Source: Phoronis australis (lineage: Eukaryota > Phoronida > Phoronidae). From it: DNA of 64,000 bases. Position numbers and translations under genes: made by a program. Below the pieces are notes generated by a model, which saw only the letters and a list, made by a program, of their open reading frames with translations, made no database searches and had not been told where the DNA came from. Shown piece after piece: positions 1 through 10,605 of this stretch (the first letter of the stretch is position 1; the number at the start of each line of letters is the position of its first letter). The DNA lies in NCBI GenBank assembly GCA_002633005.1, contig NMRA01000754.1, positions 62,001 to 126,000 of the forward strand, given 5' to 3'.

Positions 1-36
1 TTACATTGTTTTCTTTATCCTGTTTCCACTTTGTAG

Positions 37-1902
37 GAAAAGTATGACGATTTGCTCAAGGAAGAGCGAGAGAAGTGCGAGAAAGCTATCGAGGCAGCGA
101 TTAAGGAAGAACAAGCTAAGAGTGCGGTAAAAACATCTGATACTTAGCAAAATTTGACCACAAGCTCAATCAAGCTTTATAGTGCAGTGTTGCCTTATTT
201 GGTATTGAAGTCCTAGCTTGTGTTTCCTTGTTCCTAGACTCAGGTGTATTGTAACAAGGACATCTGTTGCGTGTTTAATTATGTATAGAACTTTGGGTGG
301 GGTAGGCTCGTGAAGCTTGGTCAAATGTGATTATTATTACATGACCACTGATATTTCTCTTCTCTAATTAGCTGAAACCTGGTACGACAACTTCCAATAA
401 TTGTCAAGATAAAACAAGAATGTTCATAGATTCTGGCCATGGTGATTCATGCTATTGTTTTCTTTGCAGGACTTGTTGAGACAAGCAGTTGAAGATGAGA
501 GGAAGAGATGTGGAGAGAATCTGAAGACTACTTCAGATAGGCTGAAAGTGGATCTGGAAGAATATATTGATGGAAGGAAACAGGTATACTTGACTTGCAG
601 TAGGAAACAAGCCGATCACTTGTTTTCAAGAAAAATAGCCGAAATTTTGAAGCAGTATGTGCTCATTTTCAACTGATTTAGTAAAAAAAGTTAGTTTGCG
701 ACTGATTTTCTTCTGAGCTTTTGCCTCAGCTTAACAAGGGCAGGCATCAATCATCACCTTTTTATAAACCACTGTAGATATGAGTTCATTAATGCGAGTT
801 GGTAAACAATGTCCAATGGATAATTAAGTTTATGTAGCTCTTTATTCACAAGTCTGCATATTCAGTCAAGCATCTACAAAACTGTAAACTTTAACACTGT
901 TTGTTTTCTGAAGGTAGAAATCCTGTAGAAATTCATTTTTATGTGTACCAATCTGAAGTTGTTAGATCACATACGTGACCCTGTCATTTCAATTATTTTA
1001 AGTTTACCTAAAGAAAGGCACGTTCTCAGCTTCAAGACAACGTTGTCAATAACACAGCCAAGAAATCTCAAAAACGTTGTTACGTTTCAAGAAATCAATC
1101 TTAGTGTCCTAGCTTGATAGTGGTTGCAGATTCAGCTGAGTGGAATTGCATGTGTGAAACAAACTGAATTACAAATATAACAGTTTTGTGTGGCGTGCCG
1201 GGTTATGCAGACCCATCTCTTCAGAAGTGGCAGGCTGAAATTGTGAGAGCTGTTCGATTCTGCAATTAATCATGACCATTGAAAACACTGTTGACCTTAA
1301 GTAGTTGATGCAAGAATTAAATTCAACGTCTCTTTGGCATAAGCATGATTTTTTCAACGCCTCTCAATTGTTTATTTAATATATTTTCAAGAAAATGTCT
1401 TTGGACCTTTTGCTTTTGGTCAATTCTCCTTTGGGAAGATTTTTTTTTGTAAAATCTAATAATTACCTAACGTGAAATCGTCACCATCACACAGTGGAGT
1501 TTTTAAATGACTCCCAGCAAAGGTCATCTTCATGAAATATTGGTGAAGGAAAAAATGTTGCCTACTCATTCCATCTTGTTCAACGAAATTCAAAATTGAA
1601 CCAAGCTAAAGTCGCTGCTTTTGTTCTCACTGTACTTTAACAAGTCCTCTGTCTGAGATACTTTCTGTTGGAAACTAGGCGACATTAGCTACATAATGGA
1701 CTCATTGTCTCTGCGACTTGTGCTAGTGTCAGCAATCACTTGCTTTCATGTATTTATTTTGCCTATTGCTTTCTAGGCTGATGTTGCAGTTCGTCAAAGA
1801 TCACTCACCGCCCTGGATTTATTCTTGGACAGTGCCAGACAACAAATCCAGCTGCTTATGAATGACAATCCATCAGGGAATGATTCAAAGCTAGATGTTT
1901 AG
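37..1902 (+). CDS. CCDC91: CCDC91-like (GGA-binding partner p56) C-terminus, last three coding exons
   Basis: Three in-frame exons are seen: 37-126, 470-583 and 1777-1902, ending at TAG 1900-1902. Each acceptor ends in AG (ttgtag, ttgcag, ttctag), the two donors begin GT at 127 and 584, and all junctions are phase 0. They encode 109 residues. The first two exons are charged, Glu/Lys-rich coiled coil. The last contains RQRSLTALDLFLDSARQQ. From memory, the C-terminus of vertebrate CCDC91 has a very similar block (EYIKEQ then RQRSLSSLELFL), and here EEYIDGRKQ precedes ADVAVRQRSL in the same order. CCDC91/p56 is a trans-Golgi accessory protein that binds GGA adaptors; that role is inferred from the family. 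The 5' exons lie outside the window. Reading through the first donor would give an alternative end after seven more residues (VKTSDT-like tail, TAG at 145-147). Confidence 0.8.
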
Positions 1903-2284
1903 TTTTTCTCTGTGCAATTGTAAAAAGTCTCATGTATTTTCTTCAATTTTGTGAAGAAAGAAATATTTCCAACAGAATGGTAAAAAGTGGTAGCAGCACC
2001 GTTTTTACCCATTCTGCCTTTTGCTCCGCCACTTTCTCTATTTTTGAGCTATTGTGCCGTCTTTAACTAATGAGGAGTTATGTCAATTCCTATCAGTGTT
2101 ATCAACCAATTAAAATTGTGTTTTTTTAAAGCCATTGCCATTCACCGGAATTTTCTGTAGATAAACCCATGGGCCTGTATTCGGAAAATGAAAATTTTCA
2201 GACTTTTTAGTAACACCAAATAAACGCCAGGTAGTTATTCGGAAAAAGGGGACGTGTAAACGGAAAGCCACAGGTCTGGCTATA

Positions 2285-2495
2285 GGTCACGACCTTGGCT
2301 TAATGACCCGCAGGTCAGACCAAGTATTTATTAACAAAATGGTAGCCATCTATTATTGGGGTGCTGAAGATCATAAAAGTGGATAGTGTGCTTGTAGCAA
2401 ACAATTGCAGTTCATGACCTCGGCTTAATGACGTGCAAGTCAGACCAAGTATTTATTCCTGAAATAGTAGTCATCCATTATTGGGGTGCTGATGG
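2285..2495. repeat. Local tandem duplication, about 126-bp period
   Basis: Two diverged copies, roughly 2285-2370 and 2411-2495, share the order: cttggcttaatgac/ctcggcttaatgac, then gtcagaccaagtatttatt, then ccat(c)tattattggggtgctga. Seen directly. Confidence 0.7.
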
Positions 2496-2548
2496 TCACT
2501 ATTGGTGTATTTTGGCAGCAATTTTGCACGAAGAGACCTTTTGTTTGT

Positions 2549-2646
2549 CACAGCGTTCCGTTGACACTTAATAACTACAGAATTTTAAAATCACATTCCA
2601 CTTGTGATTTTAAAATGTTGTTATTAAGTGTAACGGGAACGCTGTG
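2549..2646. repeat. 98-bp near-palindrome (foldback or MITE-like)
   Basis: The left arm starts CACAGCGTTCC at 2549 and the right arm ends GGAACGCTGTG at 2646. Inside, ACACTTAATAAC pairs with GTTATTAAGTGT and ATTTTAAAATCACA pairs with TGTGATTTTAAAAT around a 7-base loop (ttccact). Open frames on both strands across it are mirror images created by the palindrome, not genes. Confidence 0.8.
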
Positions 2647-4741
2647 TTTAACAAAACATGTAGCCTGTCTTGAGCTAGGTGGAGAGTGTTTTTTAAAGCT
2701 TTGCTTCGTCTGCTTGATTTCACATAAAAGCTGTTGACTTAATTTTGTTCTAAAATGATTAATCACGTGCAGATCATTGCACGTGAACCGTGTACTAATA
2801 AATGGGTTGGAATTTACAATAGGCTTTTTTTTAATGTAATTTTGTTTGACATTACACACTTACCCACCTTTACGTGTGTGAGAGGAGAAACATTGACCAT
2901 TATCTATGTTGTTCTTACTATAAAATTTCATCATTGTGCAGCCTGTCGTATTGACTTTGAGGAAAGGATTATTGGATTATTTATTTTTTGTGGAGAAAAT
3001 TTGTTTGATTTTCCCAGTGGGACATTTTTTTCATAATCCCGATTCCAAAAATGATGTCACTGTTTCATATGGCCAGTTTAATTGTCCAACAGGAAAGACA
3101 TGTAGCTTTACTATTTTTGTTCTTAGTTTTCTAAATTTAGCAAATACACAATATTCAGGGGGTATTTTACTTTCACATCGAAAACTATCTTAAAGAAAAA
3201 TCTTGGAAATGACTTCAAATTCATTTTAGTTTATATTTCAAGCTGATTTTTTTTAAAATCGATCCATGCGTGGCTGACAAATTATTGGCATACAGCTACT
3301 CTTCAAGCTATTAATAAATTTCAGCGTATCCCGAGTTAAAACCAACATGGCTACATGACGGAGCTTCTTTGCGTAGCGGTGGTGGGCTGATTGCCTTATT
3401 TATGGTTTAAGCTAAAAGGTTGCCCTGACTTTTTTTGAGTCGGCTACCTTCAAGTGTGCGGATCAGCAGTATAAGGTAAAGAACTTGCGAATATGGAATC
3501 AAAGTGCAAACTTTGCAATTTTCGAGTACAACACCTCATTTGAAATGAGCTTTTCTGTGACTAATAAATGAGCTTGGAGAAAAGACTAAATTAAATAATA
3601 AGGTATTACCCAAACAGTATATCACAGTGACAAATTCGTTAAAGAGCTCCCGCCATACATTTTATTAGTTTTTGAGATTTCTGTTAGCTAATATGAAACG
3701 AATACCATAAAATCTAGTACTAAATCAGCACTTTTTATGCCAAATAATCGTGAATTTTTAATTTTGAAGAAAAGTTGGTTATTTCTAAATTTCCTACCAA
3801 ATGGTGCAATGGGTGGAAGACTGTTGGCCACTTGACAATCAGTTGGTATGTCGGAACAGCAGGTCAGAAGACGAGGACGATTTTGAGCGAGAGCTGGACA
3901 ATTATTATGGAGACAGAGAGGAGAGTGGATACGGGCATCACACTTTTAAGTAAAAGTACTTGAAGAATCGGACAATGAACTCGATTTCCCCTAGCGATCT
4001 TTCGTGGGCTTTGAGGCCGTATGAACTCGACTCCGGCGCAAGAGAAATGTTGCAGACACATGTGAGCCATAACCAACTGAACTAAGGGCTGGTCAATATT
4101 CACAAAATAGACTTAAAAATCACTGACAAAGGCCTCAGTAAACCTGGGTTACTCATATTCACTATTTCTATGAAGGAATGAGCACAACCTAAATACACAA
4201 TGCATTAGACTTTATGTGTAGTAGTACTCGATCTGGGCCGAGGTCGAGGGCCTGGCTGGCATCACTCGCCTTCGAATGGAAGCAGTTGGTTCCTTATACA
4301 ATTTACAAAATTAATGCACTTACAAGGTGGCGTGTCCTTCATCAGAACACCGCTTTTGTGTGTGTTCGAAACACGATTCTTTGAAATGTACCTAACAAAG
4401 TGTGGCTCCCGACTGAAACGCATGCTCCACACTGACATCCCACCCTCGTGCGGCGCACAAACCGATGCCATTTCTGTGCAACTTTCACGTAGGCCTATTT
4501 GGGAAATTTGAACACAGAGACGTTCTCAGTCAAGTTGATACCACAGCCTCCACAAACGCACCTTTCCGTAGGAGGCTCTACGCGGACTTTCCTCACGACT
4601 CACAATCGCACTGGTAAAAACAATAACGCCGAGACGGTCTTCCACGCATTACGTACAAACCCGATAACAGAAAAATATATTTTTTGAAGTTTTGGCTAGT
4701 TTCTTAGCAGGTGTACTAAAGGTTATTAAAAATTCCGTTTG

Positions 4742-4821
4742 CATGGGCGACGCACCATAGGGGGCTGGGGGAACTTTGAATAGCCCCCCGCCTTACTTTT
4801 TTCAGTGCTGCGCCGCCCATG
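4742..4821. mobile_element. 80-bp miniature inverted-repeat element
   Basis: The left end CATGGGCGACGCA and the right end, read on the minus strand as CATGGGCGGCGCA, match except at one base. The interior carries a second weak inversion of C/G runs (agggggctggggg and tagccccccgcc). GC content is much higher than in the flanks. Size and termini fit a minimal non-autonomous DNA element; no family is assigned. Confidence 0.55.
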
Positions 4822-6333
4822 TTTTTGAGACACAGAGTCATGGTGGGAACTCTTTAATTGGCCTAGCGTATGTAAGTCTTTTTAACAAGCTTATATACTT
4901 GAAAAACTCATTTTAATTGAGGTGATTTTTATCGCAAGAGAGTATTAAATTAACAAGTAAAGGAGATGATACAAAATTTTGAAATAGTAAAAATGTCAGA
5001 ATAATACCATCCGTTAGTGTTTGCTTTAGCTTTCGAGCTTATTTTACGACGCTAGTGCCTGATGACACGAAACAGTCCCAAACAGTAAGATCGAGCTTCA
5101 CTATGATACCTAAAATTACAGCGCGTTAATTTTGTGGTTTGTGCAACAGCTGGTTAACATCACTAAATCTTACTGTCAAGTCAATTTCTATGTATGATAC
5201 ATGTCGAACGTTCGTAAAAACTCTACAATCAACCTTTTGATGTCAAAGCACATAGTGATCTTTTCATCGAATGCCACTTATTCTAAGTTAAGGACTAAGT
5301 CAGTTTGTTTTCCGTCCTAATAGAAAATGTGCTACAAAAAGGTGATCACAATTCAGAAGTCATAGAAGTATAACAAAAGTGAGTAGATATCGACCGCAAA
5401 TGTGCAGATTTATTGAACGTAGTGGAACTCCTATTTACATGGAACCGGCATCTGGTCTTTGATTAGCAGTGGTGACGTATGTATGCCAGGTCAATTACAT
5501 AGCATTCTCAACTTCATTACCACTGATGTTTTTGCCAAAGTATCCATCGATTTCTGTTCGACGTTATCGTATAATTCCGCCATATATCGTAGATATACAA
5601 ATAACTCACCAGTACGTTTATGAAATACGAACATAATTATATTAAATGTGCAATAAATACAAACTCTTATTACTGCCGATTAGCCTCATATTAATATGCT
5701 ATTATAGTCGTCACTGGGAATTTAGCAGACCCTCATGTCACAAAGTGATCCAGCCGGTTCGGGCTTGCAAACACATGCGTGCCAACAGCGAAAGGGGTGG
5801 GAGAGAAATTGTATACCTAGACCGTCTGTACTTAGCGGCGTATCGTGCATTGTTGGTATGTCTCTTAATTTTATTCCAAGCGTACAAGCTGGATGGCTGG
5901 AGCTGTGGCTGAACAGGAGAAGACTCCATTATAATGGAACTGCTCAACAGATTTACTTTTTAAAAGGATACCAAAATAATTATCTGCAATCCTCCACAGC
6001 CTTCAAAAGTTTGGAGGAGGATTCGAAAACTCCTTTCAAAGTCTGCTAAACGGGCTAGAGTGACTTACGCTTTTAGCAAAGTACAGGGCATCTGTTTGGA
6101 AAAACCCACCCAACAACCAATCTATGACATAGGGAGCATGAATTTTTAGTTAATTCCGGCTTCTATCTTTCAATATTGACGCCAATGATGCAATAGCGGG
6201 TGACAGAACGAGGAACTGGTTAAAATCGTCAAAACAGGGCTTAGTATACAATTAAGTAAAAAGTAAAGTATACTGAATAATATCTAATGGAATAGTAACC
6301 TGCCTTGCACTTTTTGAGGTCAGACTCTGCAGG

Positions 6334-6485
6334 TTGGCTTGTCAGGGCGTATCATTTTAAGGATCGAGCATTGTCTCAACCAATATTATGTGAACTGTCA
6401 GCTCTTTGCAAGCTCAGGAATTATTTCTTATGATGATTCGAGTCGGGAACAAGTTGGTTGCAATTTTATAGCGGTAAGTGCTCTA
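6334..6485 (+). repeat. Dispersed repeat, TTGGCTTGTCA family, copy 1
   Basis: It begins TTGGCTTGTCAGGGCGTATC, followed by CATTTTA, CTGTCAG(C/T)TCTTT-CAAGC, GAGT and CAATTTTATAGC landmarks. The same landmarks occur in the same order at 14237-14400 and, on the minus strand, at 47240-47400, so this is an old, diverged interspersed family. Confidence 0.6.
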
Positions 6486-6677
6486 ACTAAAATTAGCTTC
6501 ATGAAAGGGACGCGGGTTTGCAGCCGCTTCCACTGAGAAACTCGTTTGTTCAACGATGCCCCCCTTTGATCCACTAGAAACCCAGAAGAATGCAGAAAAA
6601 CGGTAATGACATTTCTTCAGGATCCAGAAAAGACTGTCAGTGTTCTGTAGACGATTAAATGCGGAGGTGTCATTTAA

Positions 6678-8852
6678 TTATTTCATCAGCGTCTGCAGTG
6701 TCTTCTCGGCTGATTCTAGTAACTTCTTATAATGCTCAACGTCCTGAAGAACACCATTTTCTTCACAGTAATTCAAAGCAAAAGAACAGCGTGTGGCCGC
6801 GACCATGTGGCGAAACAGTTCTCGAGCTGGCGCGTCTTGTTCACCCAGGAATGCTGTCGACATATGATCCCTGTTCACATTAATTGTGACACAGTCAAGG
6901 ATGTGGCATGTCCTCCCAAGTACCAGTTGTCCTTTATGCAAGCGGAGGGCTTGACAGAAAGACCCGCGCAGTATGACCTCTGCCTCATGCGGATAGTCGG
7001 AAAGCGCGTGAATGTCAACTGCGCAAATTGTGCTGACGACGCTGGATGGGTAAGTCTTCCTATAGTAATCCAAATATTCAGGCTTTACCTCTATGACGTC
7101 AATCCTCATAATGACTGGAATTTTGTCGTCACTGCACTTTTCGATGAAGTCGACAGCCACATTTATGTCCGACGTTGCGGACCAAAGACCAAGAGGGACC
7201 GCGATGTATCTGTCCGGCACAGGGCGTTCGAGAAGGGACGTGAATGCTTTGAAATCTTCAGAAGTTAATCCCAAGCCTCGGTACACCGTTCCCTGAAAGT
7301 TGTTGTGTTCGGGAAATTTCAAACAGTAATTGAACAAGTCGATGTTGATGAGCTCTACGAGAAACACAGCGTTTCGGATTTTGTCGGCAAACTGCACGGC
7401 ATCGTCCTGCCGAAACACAGCATTGATTATTCCAAAAATACATTTGTAGCCGTCAGCCGACGTATAGAGTCGAACAGCATCGAAATTTTCGTCCAACGTT
7501 TCCGGGTGAAGATCGCCCCACTCCCAAGACCTGAGACCAAGTTTGTCAATCCTTTCGGAAAACTTGTCCCCACCGCCAAATTCCTTCTTGTTTTCTTCTA
7601 TGAACTGTTGCATATCGCGAAAAAACTGCTGGCGATTTTTCCAGTTGTGGCGGATGAAGACAATGTTATCTCTTATGGCATTCATACGCTCGTTAACTTG
7701 GTCACCCTTGTAAAAAGGTCGTAGTTCGTTTATGTTCTTACTTTTGCACATCTCTTCCACAGCGTTGGGATTAATATACCTCAGGGCTCGATCATCTGAA
7801 AGAGGAACATTTTGTCAAAACATTTCGAGTGTATTCAAATTATCCCTAAAAATGTCTGAAACCACGTTAGCCTTACTAATCTGTAAAAAGTAATCCAATA
7901 TAGGCCGAGTGTTGGCGACCCAGTTAGCAGTCAGGCGTGTGCTTGTGCACAGCTTCCAAAATTGACCGTTTACGGTTAGAGATTTGCGGGATATCTCAGC
8001 GCAATGGATTGAAGAATACATGGCCACAGCCAACAGCTGATGCCCGCTCAAGGAAACACCCACCCGCCGAACAACTTCGTTTCTAATGGAATTTCAAGAA
8101 TATGTGACAGTGAACGGCTGGAAACTTGGGAAGTAAAAACTCGGCTGTGGCTGAGGGGAAACAAAAAAAGGTCCGCTTGTCATAATGGTCACCGGATACC
8201 CTCGAAAATAAGCAGTCAGCAAAATGGCCTCTTGCGTTCAGACTGCTGTAAATTTTTGTTCACTTAACGTTGGTTATTGAGCTCACGACAGTACCTCTTC
8301 GGTCGCGGCCTTCTTGGCAAATACAACTAGATCTACGGGTTTGATGGTTACCACATTTTTACACATCGGCGAGGAAACACAACTATAGACACGAACATAA
8401 AAACTTATAAAATTTCAATAACTTGCAAGGAAACTTCTTCAGAAAATGCACCTGACATATTCCAGTGGTCATCAACTTTTTAAAAGTTGGCATGCAATTC
8501 TCAGTGTCCACCAATTACGTGAAAACTGAAGCAACGGCATAAATTTTTGTAACGAAAGCAAGATGCTGGCACAATTCCGAGTCAAACATTGGAAATGACA
8601 ATGTGTCTACCTTTCGCTTGGTCTTCCCACATTCAAGCCTAATTGACAAGGATTATAAACAATCTTGATGCGTGTTCGCGGACAAGAAAATATTTACACG
8701 GGTACTAATAAAATGTCACCTTGTTGAGATGTAAGCTCGTCTGCTCTCATTTCAGTAGGACAGCGTTCTTCCTGTCGAGAGTCATCACCTGCAGCGCGAC
8801 TCACGCTCGAGCTATCAGAATTGGTTTCAGTCGCTCGAAATGTTCTGTACAT
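6678..8852 (-). CDS. Mono-ADP-ribosyltransferase-like protein (R-S-E class), two coding exons
   Basis: Exon 1 is 8852 down to 8720 (ATG at 8852-8850; donor GTGACA). Exon 2 is 7795 down to 6678 (acceptor ctctttcag; TAA at 6680-6678). The phase-1 junction joins G+AT to give Asp, for 416 residues in all. The ART fold signature is visible: LYTS at about 154-157 followed by a GYKCIFGIINAVFR helix, the catalytic Arg in VYRG (R217), the NAD-binding STS-type strand WSATS (250-253), and the ARTT ExE motif in HEAEVILRG (E315 and E317). R, S and ExE together are typical of arginine-directed ADP-ribosyltransferases, which transfer ADP-ribose from NAD+ to protein. No signal peptide or membrane segment is seen, so it is probably cytosolic, unlike vertebrate ecto-ARTs. 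The first 56 residues are polar and unassigned. A further acceptor (gcctttgcag, ending near 8868) just before the ATG suggests a non-coding first exon upstream. Confidence 0.82.
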
Positions 8853-9549
8853 GATGGAATCTCAGTCCTGCAAAGGCAGAAATTCATACACAATCTTTAG
8901 TTCAAGCGTATATCCCTAGGTTTAACCACCTTAAAACTGGGAACGAGTGAGAAGTTGACGTGACGTTCGGATACTAAACGTCCTGTAACAACGACCTGAC
9001 GAAATTCAGGATCCTGGCTTTAAGAAATCCAAGGCTCGCCACTCCGACGTTCCAAAAAAGTATATCGCCCCTCACTCATGCTAGTCATTGAATAAGGTAT
9101 TGCAAGACCCCGTGACATTTGACTCTGGTGGGATCCTGACATTAAATGCGGATATTTTAAGTAGCCTATAATACAGGGAATAAAACAACTCAATCGCACA
9201 GCATCAACCTTGACATCAATACAAATTGAATGAGTTAGAAATTCATCACTAAATCTGCAGAGAGAGTGCAATCGTGTTATAATGATACCTGCGCATTGTT
9301 TTGAATAGTAACAAAAGATTCTGTGATCTGATAGGTTCTAAAAATATACAGTTATATTAATTGGTCGACCTATAATACTTTGAAAGTTATTTAAGACATT
9401 CGATCCTTTACTATCAAGCTCACGTCAAAAACGTCTCGGAGCTCACTTAAAACGTTTATCGAACGATTGATGTTGCATCGCACACACCTCATGTACTCCT
9501 ACACGAAGGCACAATCACGCGGCCACACGTTGTTGCGAAAAGAAAGTAA

Positions 9550-9602
9550 ACGATGGAACCCAGTATCTTGATATAAATTCTCAAGATACTGGGTTCCATC
9601 GT
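9550..9602. repeat. Perfect 22-bp-arm hairpin
   Basis: The arm at 9550-9571 is exactly complementary to 9581-9602 across a 9-base loop (tataaattc). The arm core reads GGAACCCAGTATCTTGA. No mismatches are seen. Confidence 0.9.
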
Positions 9603-10479
9603 ACCTTGTCGTTATATAAATAATGTCCATAAGTTGTAACACCTATGCATTTTATTAAATTTTACTACGTTACATAGTACAGTGTACATTTAATTTAGTT
9701 TCCATGACAATTCCTTCTGTAATTGCGCTCTTATGTATGCAACCTTATATTCGTGTTTAATGTCATTGTTCTTGTTTCATGTATCTTACACCATAGCGTT
9801 TATGATTTTTAAATTTATTTGCCTTTGATGACTGATGTATAGTCGAAGTACCGCTACTGTTTTATTATGATATGTTTTGTACTAAGTTTTATTATATATT
9901 TACTCATATGTGTTCGTGATGCCACTTACACTGCGCGATCTATTATATCCGATGAAAGACACTTGTGTAGACACTAAGTTTGTTGTACAAACTAATTAAA
10001 GCAAAGAACAGCTTACTTTTCAATGCAACATGTATATGTTTATGTATATGTATATATTCTAAAATGTCATCCTAGTCACAGAGAGGCCACTTGCTAGCTA
10101 TATTAACACTAGTAAACAGCGGCCTAGTTCAGTACGGTAGCTAGTCGGGATCATACCAACTGAATCTCAGTGGGATCACTAAAATCAATATAGGCCGCGG
10201 CCCCAGTTGTTGCGGTCTCACGAAAGATTTTGTTGTGACGGAAGCCAGACGAAATAAAACTGAACCTCGAAGAATGAACAACGGTGTTTTAATCCACCGT
10301 GTGGGCACCGCAATGTGGACAATTGATTTTAAGAACAGGCTTTTGTGGTCATTGTCGGATCGAGGCGGTCGGTATTCAAGGTCACTGCAGATATGACCTC
10401 TTTCTCATTCTTCCCCTTCTATGCACTTCACACTCTAACTGAAGTCGAGTCAGTATTCCGAAGTGTTTCTCCGATTCAA

Positions 10480-10605
10480 TACTCTTGAATACACTATGAG
10501 CTAAAGACCGACGGAGTTCATAGGACTGAGTGGGAGTCACTTTGGGTCTTTCAAATGCGAGTCCGGAGCTCAAACCACTGAGCCACACTGTCTCCGCTTT
10601 GCTCA
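10480..10605 (-). repeat. tRNA-derived SINE head (degenerate)
   Basis: On the minus strand, TGTGGCTCAGTGGTTTGAGC fits a pol III box A (TRGCNNAGYNGG), followed by CTCCGGACTCGCATTTGAAAG. The usual box B is not evident (AAGACCCAAAGTGACTCCC stands in its place), so this is a decayed SINE fragment rather than a functional tRNA. Confidence 0.55.

Larger units (their letters stand above)
1903..6677. other. Intergenic spacer, repeat-rich
   Basis: No gene is supported here. The stretch holds the probable CCDC91 3' UTR (an AATAAA-like aaataaa at about 2218), a local tandem duplication at 2285-2495, a palindromic element at 2549-2646, a tiny inverted-repeat element at 4742-4821 and one copy of a dispersed repeat at 6334-6485. 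Open frames of 60-104 codons occur but lack recognisable motifs or consistent splice sites. Confidence 0.5.

Noticed and set aside
2486-2859. Overlapping 83- and 94-codon ORFs on opposite strands
   Set aside because: They mirror each other because they cross the 98-bp palindrome.
6732-7724. Plus-strand ORFs of 178 and 139 codons
   Set aside because: They lie antisense to the large ART-like exon and have no motifs; the minus-strand exon explains the openness.
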